From NCBI GenBank assembly GCA_965225955.1, contig CBDDBX010000032.1:1-64000 (forward strand): a DNA stretch of 64,000 nucleotides. Reading direction: 5' to 3'. A model generated the notes under the pieces. The model did not search any database. It was not told the origin of the DNA and saw only the letters and a list, made by a program, of their open reading frames with translations. Positions 22,319-31,545 of this stretch are shown here, in pieces; the stretch's first letter is position 1; each line of letters starts with the position of its first letter. The stretch is from CBDDBX01 sp965225955. GTDB lineage: Bacteria; Acidobacteriota; Aminicenantia; UBA2199. Position numbers and translations under genes: made by a program.

Positions 22319-23032
22319 TTAGTAGCGATACTCTCCGCTATCATATTCTGAACTTCCAAATGCCAGAACCGGATAGAAAAGAAAACCAAGAAAAGTAAGC
22401 CCCAGTCCAAATGCAGCACTGTAACCAAACTTTCTGGCTATATCCATATTCATTATTATTAGTAGTATAAATCCCAGGAAAGGTACAAAAAGGAGCAGGA
22501 AAAACAGTAGGGATCTGTCTGCTATTTTAACCATAATATACATATTTACTATCGGTATTATTGATAAAATTCCACTATACCCGGCTTTAGTAAATATCTT
22601 CCATGTAACTACCAGGTAAAAGAGAGATATAAGAAGAGATGCCAGAATTATATATGTTGCAATACCGCTGTTTATTATTTCTCTGTTCAGTCTGTTTGCA
22701 TATTTTTTAAGGGTATTAATTTCCGGGAGTTTATCAAAAAATCCGGGGCCTTCAAAAGTAGCTGACCCTTCTCCAAGAATAACCGTTTTATTATCTTTCT
22801 GAAAAAAAGAGTTTTTTGATTTGAGTTTATCTTTTCCTTCAAGTTTTTTCAGGGATGTATCGTCAAAACTACTGCTTTTAACATTTTTTTCTTTAAGTTT
22901 TTTTAATCTCTCTTTCTCTTTCTTCTGATACTCAGTAAGGTTGACCTTACTTTTCTGAGACCATAGCATAGATGATGAACCAGAGATCAGAACAGAAGAT
23001 ATAATAAATAATGCCACAACTATTTTTTTCAT
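22319..23032 (-). CDS. DUF5684-domain membrane protein
   Basis: 237 residues. An N-terminal hydrophobic signal segment (MKKIVVALFIISSVLISGSS) precedes a lysine-rich stretch of about 90 residues, then a membrane domain of about four helices: ATYIILASLLISLFYLVVTWKIF, then AGYSGILSIIPIVNMYIMVKIADR, LLFFLLLFVPFLGFILL and FGLGLTFLGFLFYPVLAFG. The pattern WKIF-x-KAG...IIPIVN...KFG...GLGLxFL matches DUF5684, a family of unknown function often near signal peptidases or sortases. A consensus promoter ends six bases before ATG 23032 and there is no ribosome site. Confidence 0.8.
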   Translation of the reverse strand: MKKIVVALFIISSVLISGSSSMLWSQKSKVNLTEYQKKEKERLKKLKEKNVKSSSFDDTSLKKLEGKDKLKSKNSFFQKDNKTVILGEGSATFEGPGFFDKLPEINTLKKYANRLNREIINSGIATYIILASLLISLFYLVVTWKIFTKAGYSGILSIIPIVNMYIMVKIADRSLLFFLLLFVPFLGFILLIIMNMDIARKFGYSAAFGLGLTFLGFLFYPVLAFGSSEYDSGEYRY

Positions 23033-23038
23033 ATCAAA

Positions 23039-23067
23039 ATACTATTTAAATCTTAAAAAAATGTCAA
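23039..23067 (-). promoter_or_regulatory. Promoter of the DUF5684 gene (leaderless)
   Basis: On the minus strand: TTGACA (23067-23062), 17 bases, TAGTAT (23044-23039), then six bases and ATG 23032. The predicted transcription start coincides with the start codon. Confidence 0.65.
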
Positions 23068-23079
23068 TTAGTATAGAGC

Positions 23080-23967
23080 TTAATCGTGTTGTTGAAGGTA
23101 AGATGCAAGCTCTGATTCCAGATCCCTCTCTTCGATATTCAGCTCTTCAAAAACTGATCGGCTGTTACAGATGTTTCCCTGTTTCAGCATTCTGAACTGA
23201 TCTGCTGTTAAAGGAAAGACGCTGAATCTTCCCAGAAGTTTCGCCATAAAAAGCACAAGGACTTCCGGTACAGGTATAAGAAGTCTTTTTCGACCGGTTA
23301 TTCTCATAATAAGTTTCAGCAGCTCTCTGTATGTGAGCTGCTTCTTTCCACAAGCAGTAAAAATCCGGTTAAAACTCTTAGCTGAAGTAAGAGAGCCTGT
23401 AACAATATCAGCAATTTCATTAACGCTGACTGGCTGAAGAGGGTAGTCTCCTTTGCCAAAGAGAGGGAAAAATGGTGCTAAACGCATACTGTCTGCCAGC
23501 ATGTTGATAAATTTATCTTCCTTTCCGTAAACCAGTGACGGGCGTATGATAGTGTATGTGAGACTGGAACTCTTTATCAGCTCTTCAGCTTCAAGTTTTG
23601 TTTTCTGATATTCTGTAATTTCTTCATCTATTCCATTTGCAGAGATATGAATGAATCTTTCTGTACCCCAGGACCCGGCAGACCTGAGAAGCTCTTTAAC
23701 TGCATCAACATGGAGCTTTCTGAAGGTTACTGATTTTGAAGGGAACTCTCTTATGATTCCTATTATGTTAATTATTACATCGGCTTTCTGAATCCGGTGC
23801 TTCCATTCTGAAATTTCTGTAATATCTCCTCTTATGCATTCTACTTCTTCAGGTAATAGTTGCGGATATCTTGTGAGAGCGGTTATTCTGAAACCTTCAT
23901 TAATGAGTTTTCTACAAACAGATTGTCCTAAAAAACCTGTCGCTCCTGTAATAAATATATCTTTCAT
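23080..23967 (-). CDS. Atypical SDR / NAD(P)-binding epimerase-like protein
   Basis: 295 residues. The Rossmann motif ITGATGFLGQSVCRKL (GxxGxxG) opens the protein; NIIGIIRE and the Tyr-x3-Lys-like EYQKTKLEAEE follow, then YTIIRPSLVYGKEDKFINML and PVSVNEIADIV. These fit the atypical SDR group that includes the NDUFA9-like complex I-associated subunit and nucleoside-sugar epimerase relatives. GGGAG precedes ATG 23967. The substrate is unknown. The C-terminus (LPLTADQFRMLKQGNICN) is typical of the NDUFA9-like branch, but no complex I genes are nearby. Confidence 0.85.
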   Translation of the reverse strand: MKDIFITGATGFLGQSVCRKLINEGFRITALTRYPQLLPEEVECIRGDITEISEWKHRIQKADVIINIIGIIREFPSKSVTFRKLHVDAVKELLRSAGSWGTERFIHISANGIDEEITEYQKTKLEAEELIKSSSLTYTIIRPSLVYGKEDKFINMLADSMRLAPFFPLFGKGDYPLQPVSVNEIADIVTGSLTSAKSFNRIFTACGKKQLTYRELLKLIMRITGRKRLLIPVPEVLVLFMAKLLGRFSVFPLTADQFRMLKQGNICNSRSVFEELNIEERDLESELASYLQQHD

Positions 23968-24077
23968 ATCTTAACTCCCAGTCAACTTATTTGGTCTATA
24001 TTAAAAAACTTAACTGAATTTTAACAAAAGGCAACTATATAAAATATGTGCGGAATTTTGGACTCCTGGAGGTGTTG

Positions 24078-26108
24078 ATGAAAAACTTAAAAATTTCGGC
24101 CCGGCTACTTGTTTTTATGATGTTAATTGGACTTGTTCCGTTGGTTATTTCTATATTTATCGCGTACTCAAAAGTTTCAGATACTCTTGAATATGAGGCC
24201 CAGAACAAGCTTGTCGCTGTGCAGGAGAATGTCAGGGCAAATGCTGAGAGGTATTTCCAGTCAATGGAAACTACTCTTGAAGTATCGGCGCTTAATTACG
24301 AATTCATTGAATTCACAAAAGATCTGAATGCTTTAGCACAAAGATTAAATATAACAGGTGATGTGAAATTTCCGGTAAATGATCCAGGTTATAAAGAACT
24401 TCACGACAAGGTACATAGCCATCTGGCTGATGTTAATAATAAATATGGTTATTATGACCTCTTTATTATCAGTGTAGCTGGCGGGCATGTTATGTATACA
24501 GTTTCCAAAGAGAGTGATTTTGGTGAAAACCTTGGTGTCGGTACTTTAAAAAACAGTGGTCTAGCAAAAATATGGAGAAAGGTCAGAGATAATGGAGCAA
24601 TTTCGTATGAAGATTTTGAACCTTATGCTCCTTCCAATGGTGCTCAGGCAGCATTTATCGGAACTCCAATAAAAGATGAAGCCGGAACCATTATAGGAAT
24701 AATGGTTTTTCAGATACCGGATAAACTCATTAATGTAATAGTTAATGGTCGTGAAGGTATGGGAAAAACAGGAGAAAACTACCTTGTTGGAAGAGGAGAT
24801 GACGGGGTTACCCGTTATCGTAGTGACAGGTTGGTGAAGAGTGGTAAAATCGGTGGAGAGAAGTCAGGTCTTTACGTTGATAAGGTACTTAAAGGAGAGA
24901 ACGGTTACGCAGTGAAAACCGGATCAACCGGAAGTAGAGAGATTGTTGTGTATTCGCCTCTCAGAGTTAAAGGTATCAACTGGGGAATAATGTCAACAAA
25001 ATCTTATGATGAAGCTGTGGAAACGGCTACCGAAATAAGAAATATTCTCATTACAATACTTGTTGTAATCGGGCTTATAGTTACTGGAGCAGCATTTTTA
25101 ATTGCCAGAACAATATCCAGGCCTATAAATATGCTTGTGAGAAGAGTGGAGAATCTTTCATCGGGTGATGCAGATCTTACAAGACGTATTGAGATTGAAA
25201 GTAGTGATGAACTGGGAGAGCTTGGGGGGTGGGTGAATAAATTTATTGAAAGAATTCAGCTGCTGATTAAAGATGTTAAAGCCAATGCTGAAAGTGTTAG
25301 TTCAGCTTCAGTTCAGATATCTGCTTCATCTGAAGAACTGGCTGCTACAGTTGAAGAGCAGAGTGCAAGTGCAGCTCTTGTGGGTGAATCAGTAAGTGAA
25401 CTTTCCACAACCTCAAATGATATTGCAAGAAATGTTGATGATTCTAAAGCAATAACAATGAAGTCAGCAGAAATGACCAGAAATGGTGGAGAGATAATTG
25501 GTAACTCCATAGAGTCCCTTAATGCAATCGGAGAGCATACAGGAAATCTTGGTAAAACTGTAGACAGACTTGCTGTCTCTACAGGTGATATCGGGAATAT
25601 AATAAATGTAATCAATGATGTTGCAGATCAGACAAACCTTCTTGCTCTTAATGCAGCTATTGAGGCTGCCAGAGCGGGAGAAGCAGGGCGTGGATTTGCT
25701 GTTGTTGCAGATGAGGTGAGAAAACTTGCTGAGAGAACCGGAACTGCAACAAAAGAGATAGAAGGAATTATTATAAACCTTCAGAAAGAGGCTGATGAGG
25801 CTGGTAAAGCTATGGAAATGGCTAAAGATGAAGTAAATAAGGGAACAGAATTGGGAAAAGAGTCTCTTACAATACTTCACGATATCATAGAAACTGGTAC
25901 AGAAGTAAATGCTTCAACAGAATCAATTGCATCAGCTATAACTGAGGAAAATGCAACAATTGATCAGATAAGTAACAGTGTTCAGGAGATAACAGCTGGT
26001 ATCCAGCAATCATCACTGGCAGTTTCAGAGGTAGCTTCAACAGCTGAAGATCTTGCTACTGAAGCTGAAAACCTGAGAGATCTTGTGAATAGTTTTAAAA
26101 CAGAGTAA
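24078..26108 (+). CDS. Methyl-accepting chemotaxis protein with Cache sensor
   Basis: 676 residues. A first membrane helix (LLVFMMLIGLVPLVISIFIA) leads to a periplasmic sensor of about 280 residues resembling a double Cache domain (YGYYDLFIISVAGGHVMYTVS, ENYLVGRGDDGVTRYRSDRL). The second helix is IRNILITILVVIGLIVTGAAFLIA; then a HAMP domain and the cytoplasmic signalling rod. The hairpin tip QTNLLALNAAIEAARAGEAG, which contacts CheA and CheW, is fully conserved. GGAGG sits seven bases before ATG 24078; an in-frame GTG at 24048 lacks such a site. No che genes are in the window, so the pathway is encoded elsewhere. Ligand unknown. Confidence 0.95.
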   Translation: MKNLKISARLLVFMMLIGLVPLVISIFIAYSKVSDTLEYEAQNKLVAVQENVRANAERYFQSMETTLEVSALNYEFIEFTKDLNALAQRLNITGDVKFPVNDPGYKELHDKVHSHLADVNNKYGYYDLFIISVAGGHVMYTVSKESDFGENLGVGTLKNSGLAKIWRKVRDNGAISYEDFEPYAPSNGAQAAFIGTPIKDEAGTIIGIMVFQIPDKLINVIVNGREGMGKTGENYLVGRGDDGVTRYRSDRLVKSGKIGGEKSGLYVDKVLKGENGYAVKTGSTGSREIVVYSPLRVKGINWGIMSTKSYDEAVETATEIRNILITILVVIGLIVTGAAFLIARTISRPINMLVRRVENLSSGDADLTRRIEIESSDELGELGGWVNKFIERIQLLIKDVKANAESVSSASVQISASSEELAATVEEQSASAALVGESVSELSTTSNDIARNVDDSKAITMKSAEMTRNGGEIIGNSIESLNAIGEHTGNLGKTVDRLAVSTGDIGNIINVINDVADQTNLLALNAAIEAARAGEAGRGFAVVADEVRKLAERTGTATKEIEGIIINLQKEADEAGKAMEMAKDEVNKGTELGKESLTILHDIIETGTEVNASTESIASAITEENATIDQISNSVQEITAGIQQSSLAVSEVASTAEDLATEAENLRDLVNSFKTE

Positions 26109-26117
26109 GTGATATAA

Positions 26118-26147
26118 CAGGTAATCCGGGGATTTCCGGGTTGCCTG
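26118..26147 (+). terminator. Hairpin after the chemoreceptor gene
   Basis: A 12-base-pair stem, arms 26118-26129 and 26136-26147 with two G-U pairs, and a 6-base loop, followed by CTTTCCTCCTT. It starts ten bases past the stop codon. Confidence 0.6.
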
Positions 26148-26323
26148 CTTTCCTCCTTATTATCTTCGTTAAAGTAGTTTTGAGGAAGTTTTAAACGATT
26201 CTGTTTATGAGATTACGCATTAAGGTTTCTTCTTATAATCTACCTTTCAGGCTTTACTGTTAGTCCAAACTGTTATACAATTCTTCACTGGTATCAGTAA
26301 ATTTTATTTACCAGGTGTTGTGT

Positions 26324-27448
26324 ATGGATGATAAGTTTTTTGAAATAAGATCTCTTTATGATTCAGAAGTGCCGGCTATAAAGAGGAAAATTGTTACAAA
26401 TCCGTGGTTGGTTGATAATCTCAGAAAGATAACTTTCAGAAATTTCTGGAGAGGTTTTAATCCACTACTCAACTTTATAATCAAAACCTATCTCAGGTTT
26501 AAACTATCTACAGTTAACAGCGTAAAAGATTTTCAGCAACAGGTTTCTGTTAAAGCTGTCAGAATAATAGAGAAAAGAACGATAAACAGTCTTACTCATT
26601 CAGGTCTTGAAAACCTTGATAAAAACGAAGGCTACCTTTTTATAAGTAATCACAGGGATATTACTCTTGATCCGGGACTACTTAACTATATTCTGGATTC
26701 TGCAGATCATGAGATGGCAGAAATAGCTTTTGGAGATAATCTCTTAATGAACGATTTCATAGGCGACCTGATTCGTATTAACAGAGCTTTTATCGTTAAA
26801 AGGAATCTACCTTTAAGAGAACAGTTAAAGGAGTCTGAACTTCTGTCTGAGTATATATGTGACAGACTGGGTGAACATCGTTCAGTATGGATCGCTCAGA
26901 GAGAAGGCAGGGCCAAGGATGGTAATGATTTTACAAATCCTGCTGTACTGAAGATGCTCTACCTGTATCACAGAAAACAGAAGAGATCTTTCAATGAGTA
27001 TGTAAAAGGGATTAAAATTGTTCCTGTATCCATATCTTATGAGTATGACCCATGTGACAGGGTAAAAGGTTGGGAGCTCTACCGTCAGAGTACCAGAGGC
27101 AAACATATTAAGAGAAAATATGAGGACCTTATAAGTATACTGGCGGGAATTAAAAAGCCTAAAGGGCGTATTCACTACAATTTCGGGGATGTTATGCGTG
27201 GTGATTTTGGTAATGAGAAGGATCTGGCAGAGAAACTTGACCGGGCAATTATAGAAGGTTACCGTTTGTGGCCAAGTAACTATATTGCTGCAGATCTGCT
27301 GGAAAATGAGAACAGATATTCACATAAATACAATCAGAAAGAGTTTGATAACTTCACAAAGAGATTTAATAACATGCCGGAATATGTTAAAGACATGGTG
27401 TATGAATCTTATGCCAGACCAGTGAGAAATCTCGAAAAGCTCTCGTAA
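26324..27448 (+). CDS. PlsC-like glycerophospholipid acyltransferase
   Basis: 374 residues of the 1-acyl-glycerol-3-phosphate acyltransferase type. The active-site motif NHRDITLD (NHx4D) follows FISNHR, and EGRAKDGNDF is the substrate-binding EGxR block. The middle VKGIKIVPVSISYEYDPCD is also family-typical. The N-terminal ~130 residues and the C-terminal ~100 residues are extra compared with PlsC and match a longer bacterial branch. No clear membrane helices are seen, so it is probably membrane-associated. ATG 26324 is chosen because AGG precedes it, and the upstream TTG at 26315 overlaps that site. The acyl donor is undetermined. Confidence 0.85.
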   Translation: MDDKFFEIRSLYDSEVPAIKRKIVTNPWLVDNLRKITFRNFWRGFNPLLNFIIKTYLRFKLSTVNSVKDFQQQVSVKAVRIIEKRTINSLTHSGLENLDKNEGYLFISNHRDITLDPGLLNYILDSADHEMAEIAFGDNLLMNDFIGDLIRINRAFIVKRNLPLREQLKESELLSEYICDRLGEHRSVWIAQREGRAKDGNDFTNPAVLKMLYLYHRKQKRSFNEYVKGIKIVPVSISYEYDPCDRVKGWELYRQSTRGKHIKRKYEDLISILAGIKKPKGRIHYNFGDVMRGDFGNEKDLAEKLDRAIIEGYRLWPSNYIAADLLENENRYSHKYNQKEFDNFTKRFNNMPEYVKDMVYESYARPVRNLEKLS

Positions 27449-27681
27449 TCCACTACCAGTTATCGATTTGAAACAAGCTTTCTCTGTTCTGAACTGAATT
27501 TGATATTACTTTCTGCGCTTTAATACTACTTTTGATTATATGTCAGTTTCATGGAATAAATGGGTTAATAAGACAGTAGCACTGCCTGTTAAACCTGTGT
27601 AAATGTTACTGTCTGAAAAGGTTATAAAAAAAGTAACTAAAGTCTGTAGGTTTTAATTTTTTTGATGATATAATAGGTAAC
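27449..27681. other. Gene-free stretch upstream of znuA
   Basis: 233 bases with no supported frame. GTTACT (27605-27610) and AGTAAC (27632-27637) form a widely spaced inverted repeat. I could not identify a convincing Zur box. Confidence 0.4.
27666..27674 (+). promoter_or_regulatory. Extended -10 promoter of the znu operon (leaderless)
   Basis: TGATATAAT (27666-27674), then seven bases and ATG 27682. The predicted transcription start falls on the start codon. Confidence 0.6.
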
Positions 27682-28599
27682 ATGATTAAATATAGACTAA
27701 CATATAAAGTTCTTGTTATGTTTGCTACTCTGGCTCTGTTAGCCGGATGCAGCGAGCAGGTTGAGCGCCGTAGTGATAAAAAAATTGTTTCCGTATCAAT
27801 TCTGCCATACCGTTATTTTGTTAAGAAGCTTGCAGAAGATATGGTTGATGTAAATCTGATGGTTAAGCCCGGGCAGAGCCCCGCAACTTATGAGCCTCTT
27901 CCTGATCAGATGAAAGCTCTGAGTCATTCTGTTATATATTTCAAAACAGGGCATCTTGGGTTCGAAAACAGCTGGATGGACAGGCTTAAGGGACTTAATA
28001 CCAAAATGAATGTTATCGATTGTTCAGAAGGTGTTGAACTTATTAAAGGCAGCCTTTGCAGCCATGGTCATCACCACGATCATGGAGATCACAATCATGA
28101 AGGTGGAACTGATCCCCATATCTGGTTATCTGTTAAAGAAGTCAAAGTGCAGTTGAAGCATATAAAAGATGGACTTATTTCTATATTACCTGATAAGTCT
28201 GAGTCAATAAACCGTAATTATAAAAGCTTCATTAATGAACTGGATGAACTGAAGAAGTTTATGGATACAAAGCTGGATAGCTGCAGAGGGAAAGGATTTA
28301 TTGTTTACCATCCGGCATGGAGTTATATTGCAAGAGATTACGGCATGTCCCAGCATCCAATTGAGGTAGATGGTAAGAATCCTGATCCTGGAGATGTAAA
28401 ATCTATTGTGGATATAGCAAAAGAGAAAAATATCAGAAGTATAGTTATACAGAGTCAGTTTGATAAATCAGTAGCAGAGAGAATTGCCTCAGAGATTAAA
28501 GGAAAAGTGGTTATGCTGGACCCTCTGGAGGAGAACTGGCTTAAAAATATGAGGAGTATTACTCAGAAACTTTCTGAAATTGTGAATGGTAATGATTGA
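27682..28599 (+). CDS. znuA: ZnuA-like metal-binding lipoprotein
   Basis: 305-residue solute-binding protein of a zinc or manganese ABC importer. The lipobox LALLAGCSEQ anchors it to a membrane. The cluster A-1 motifs are visible: VSILPYRYFVKKLA near the N-terminus, a metal-ligand region KTGHLGFENSW, the second His in TDPHIWLSVKEV, FIVYHPAWSYIARDYG and the C-terminal Asp in VMLDPLEENW. A His/Asp-rich loop (HGHHHDHGDHNHEGG) before the DPH motif is typical of zinc-specific members, so zinc is favoured. It heads a three-gene operon with overlapping ATPase and permease genes. Confidence 0.92.
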   Translation: MIKYRLTYKVLVMFATLALLAGCSEQVERRSDKKIVSVSILPYRYFVKKLAEDMVDVNLMVKPGQSPATYEPLPDQMKALSHSVIYFKTGHLGFENSWMDRLKGLNTKMNVIDCSEGVELIKGSLCSHGHHHDHGDHNHEGGTDPHIWLSVKEVKVQLKHIKDGLISILPDKSESINRNYKSFINELDELKKFMDTKLDSCRGKGFIVYHPAWSYIARDYGMSQHPIEVDGKNPDPGDVKSIVDIAKEKNIRSIVIQSQFDKSVAERIASEIKGKVVMLDPLEENWLKNMRSITQKLSEIVNGND

Positions 28600-29368
28600 T
28601 GATAGCAGAGAAACTCTTATAGAGTTGCAATCCGTTTCTGCGGGATATGGAAACGGTCTGGTTCTGAGAGATGTAAATCTTAAAGTCAGGGAGCAGGATT
28701 TCATAGGTGTAATTGGAGCCAATGGAAGTGGGAAAACTACTCTTATTAAGGTTATCCTCGGTTTACTTAAACCTGCTGGTGGTGAAATTATTGTAAAAAA
28801 CCGGGGGTTAAGAACCGGTTATATGCCTCAGCTGGCAAATATTGACCGGGAATTTCCTGTAACTGTGGAAGACGTAGTTCTTTCAGGGCTTATTTCAGAA
28901 GGCAGATTGTTGCGGGGTTATACCAGAGAACAGAAAGCTGAGGCAGCAGAGACTATGGAGAAAATAGGTATTGCTGCTATTGGGGGATCAGGATTGAATG
29001 AGATCTCCGGTGGACAGTTACAGAAGGCATTTCTTGCCAGAGCAGTAGTGGGAAAACCTGAAATACTTATTCTGGATGAACCGGATGCTTTTATAGATAA
29101 AGATTCAGAAAAGGGGTTTTACGGTATATTGAGAGAACTTAATAAGAGTGTGGCGATACTTCTTGTATCTCATAATCTTGGAGTTATAAGCTCATATGTA
29201 AAATCTATCGCATGTGTAGGAAAAACCCTGCATTATCACGATTCAGGAGAACTTAGTCAGAAGATTCTGGATGAGTATGCCTGCCCTGTAGATGTGATTA
29301 CTCATGGAACAGTACCACACAGAGTTCTGAGAGAACATAACGGTGTTAAGGGAGGAGATCGTGCTTGA
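28586..29368 (+). CDS. znuC: Zinc/manganese ABC importer ATPase
   Basis: 260 residues: Walker A GANGSGKTT, Q-loop YMPQLANIDREFPVTVEDVV, signature ISGGQLQKAFLAR, Walker B ILILDEPDAFID, and switch His in LLVSHNLGVIS. It lies between the binding protein and the permease with overlaps of 14 and 8 bases, so the three are co-translated. Two in-frame ATGs (28586 and 28592) are possible; both overlap the znuA end and neither is preceded by an obvious ribosome site. It powers uptake through ZnuB. Confidence 0.93.
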   Translation: MVMIDDSRETLIELQSVSAGYGNGLVLRDVNLKVREQDFIGVIGANGSGKTTLIKVILGLLKPAGGEIIVKNRGLRTGYMPQLANIDREFPVTVEDVVLSGLISEGRLLRGYTREQKAEAAETMEKIGIAAIGGSGLNEISGGQLQKAFLARAVVGKPEILILDEPDAFIDKDSEKGFYGILRELNKSVAILLVSHNLGVISSYVKSIACVGKTLHYHDSGELSQKILDEYACPVDVITHGTVPHRVLREHNGVKGGDRA

Positions 29369-30182
29369 TCTTTTATCCTACAGCTTTTTTCAGAATGCTC
29401 TGCTGGCATCTCTGCTTTCTGCAGTAGTATGCGGATATATTGGTGTATATATTGTAAGCCGCAGACTGGTATTCATAAGTGGTGGTATAAGTCACGCCTC
29501 ATTCGGAGGAATAGGGATTGCTTACTATATGGGATTGAACCCCGTAGCCGGAGCAGCCTGTTTTGCAGTACTGGCTGCTCTGGGAATTGAACTCTCCGAA
29601 GGTAAGTCAGGTTTAAGAAATGATACTCTTATAGGTATGCTCTGGTCTTTTGGAATGGCTGTGGGGATAATTTTTATCTTCTTAACTCCCGGATATTCTG
29701 CTGACCTTATGAGCTATCTGTTTGGAAATATTCTGGCTGTACCTCAGTGGTATATATATGTGCTTACAATTGTAGCTGCAGTAACAGTGCTGTTTTTTCA
29801 TATATTCAATAAAGAGATTCTTCTGGCAGCATTTGATAATGAATTTGCCAAGGTCCAGAAAGTGCCTGTGAAACTGATCAACTATATTATGATGGCTCTG
29901 GTTGCTATTGCGATTGTAATAAGTATAAAGGTTTCAGGTATTATTCTGGTAATTGCCATGTTAACGATACCTCCTGCAGTAGCTGCTCTTTTTACCGGAA
30001 GGTTTATGAAAATGGTCTACTACTCTATTGGAAGTGGAATAGTATTTTCAGCAGCAGGTCTTTTTATCTCATTTAGTATGGGGATACCATCGGGAGCATC
30101 AATTATTTTTACAGGAATAAGCTGTTATCTTATTCTGAGAATCTTTCACATCTTAAAAAGAAGAGTCAGGGGAGGAGGATAG
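29361..30182 (+). CDS. znuB: Zinc/manganese ABC importer permease
   Basis: 273-residue membrane protein of the ABC-3 family with about eight helices (LLASLLSAVVCGYIGVYIVS at the start). The conserved loop LVFISGGISHASFGGIGIAY and the final GIILVIAMLTIPPAVAALF are typical of ZnuB/MntB. GTG 29361 is chosen because GGGAGGAG ends four bases upstream; the longer frame from GTG 29343 reads through that site. Its last bases overlap the convergent csd4-like gene by 17 bases. Confidence 0.93.
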   Translation: MLDLLSYSFFQNALLASLLSAVVCGYIGVYIVSRRLVFISGGISHASFGGIGIAYYMGLNPVAGAACFAVLAALGIELSEGKSGLRNDTLIGMLWSFGMAVGIIFIFLTPGYSADLMSYLFGNILAVPQWYIYVLTIVAAVTVLFFHIFNKEILLAAFDNEFAKVQKVPVKLINYIMMALVAIAIVISIKVSGIILVIAMLTIPPAVAALFTGRFMKMVYYSIGSGIVFSAAGLFISFSMGIPSGASIIFTGISCYLILRIFHILKRRVRGGG

Positions 30183-31545
30183 TAAAGCCTCCTGCCAGCC
30201 TTCCTTTCCTGGTAATTTTCACTGTACAGAGTTCTTTGTAAGGATCTGAAGATGCAGGAATGGATATATCATTTTTGTCTATCTCTACCCCTTTATGGTT
30301 ACCGGATATTTTTATGCCTTTTATTGAGAATCTGTGATCTGCATTGGGGTAGGCATGAATTATTCTCAGTTTGCTATTCTCTTTCAGATTAACAACTCCC
30401 CAGTTAGGAATTTTTATGTCGACTCCATCTACCTGAATATGTATCTCTCTTATAGAGTTTCTGGTAAAACCTTTATAGAAGATTTTATCCAGAAGCTGAT
30501 TGTTCTTTTTGATTCTTATCTCTTTACTGGTACCGGTAAACCTGTGTTCATCTTTTATGTCATTAAGATTTCCCCACTGCAGAACATTTGCAGATAGACC
30601 TGAAGAGTTGCTGGCTACTATTTTGTCTATAGAAATAGTGTCATCTCCTGCAAGTCTTATATTGGTATTGCCGTTAACAATGAGGCGATGTTTTTTATTT
30701 TTAAGAAGTTCAATCCAGTGGAGCTCTGTTTTGAGATTCATTTCTGCCGGAATAGTGCCTTTGAGTCCAAAGGCGTGTATAATTTCATTAATTACCAGTA
30801 ACTGGTGTTTTACCTTGAGCTCAAGTGTAGGCAGGTGTTTGGAGGTTTCCAGGCCAAAAGCAGGAATAGAGAAGTGTTTCATAGCAAATCCCGTTGCGGA
30901 TTTTCTCATATTACTGTGTCTTGTTTCTCTTTTAAAAGAGTGGTGGTTCCATACTGTAAAGTGATAATCCGGGTTGGGAATGTTTCCATTAACTGTAGTA
31001 ATTACATTATCTGCAATCTTTTCAAGTTCAATCTCTTTCTTCAGTTTTTTTGAATAGAATTTGTCTGTATCAATAATCAGGCACTGACCGTACCACTCCG
31101 GGCCATACCACTTTGAAGTTTTTTTCTCACGATGAAAACCTCTCGCATCGTGCTGGTTTATCAGTACGTCTGCTTCTCCCATAAATTTCTTCAGAAGCTC
31201 CATAACTTCTCTGTCAGGATCATTCTTGAGTTCTTTATGAGTAAATTTCCTGTTCATGTCCCCATTGATTTCACGGCGGTTAAGCATAATGCCGGGAAAA
31301 TTTACTCTTGGGATTATAATAAGATTACCTTTTTCCAGTTTAATATTTCCCAGAAATTCAGAAGAGAAGTAGCCACCCGGCTCATCTCCATGAATTCCTC
31401 CAAAAATAAGGACTGTTAAGCCCTGCTCCTTACCTTTTATCTTTATTACTTCCAGTTCATGGTCACTGTTTTTGAAATATATGTCAGAAAACACAGTCAT
31501 AAAAAGAGTATGAATAAGTATTATTAACAGAGCTGTTTTGTTCAT
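30166..31545 (-). CDS. Csd4/Pgp1-like peptidoglycan DL-carboxypeptidase (M99)
   Basis: A 459-residue exported zinc peptidase. After a signal sequence (MNKTALLIILIHTLFMTVFS) comes LIFGGIHGDEPGGYFSSE, holding the His and Glu zinc ligands of the M14-like HxxE motif, then VNFPGIMLNRREINGDMNRK, VLINQHDARGFH (third ligand region) and FGLETSKHLP. INGDMNRKF and GDEPGG are signatures of peptidase M99, the family of Helicobacter Csd4 and Campylobacter Pgp1, which trim tripeptides to dipeptides in peptidoglycan. The last ~200 residues are beta-rich, as in Csd4. It is coupled to the Csd6-like gene by a one-base overlap. A cell-shape role is inferred. Confidence 0.85.
   Translation of the reverse strand: MNKTALLIILIHTLFMTVFSDIYFKNSDHELEVIKIKGKEQGLTVLIFGGIHGDEPGGYFSSEFLGNIKLEKGNLIIIPRVNFPGIMLNRREINGDMNRKFTHKELKNDPDREVMELLKKFMGEADVLINQHDARGFHREKKTSKWYGPEWYGQCLIIDTDKFYSKKLKKEIELEKIADNVITTVNGNIPNPDYHFTVWNHHSFKRETRHSNMRKSATGFAMKHFSIPAFGLETSKHLPTLELKVKHQLLVINEIIHAFGLKGTIPAEMNLKTELHWIELLKNKKHRLIVNGNTNIRLAGDDTISIDKIVASNSSGLSANVLQWGNLNDIKDEHRFTGTSKEIRIKKNNQLLDKIFYKGFTRNSIREIHIQVDGVDIKIPNWGVVNLKENSKLRIIHAYPNADHRFSIKGIKISGNHKGVEIDKNDISIPASSDPYKELCTVKITRKGRLAGGFTILLP

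Noticed and set aside
26109..26323. Small gene between the chemoreceptor and the acyltransferase
   Set aside because: Only a hairpin after the chemoreceptor gene is supported; no frame with a ribosome site.
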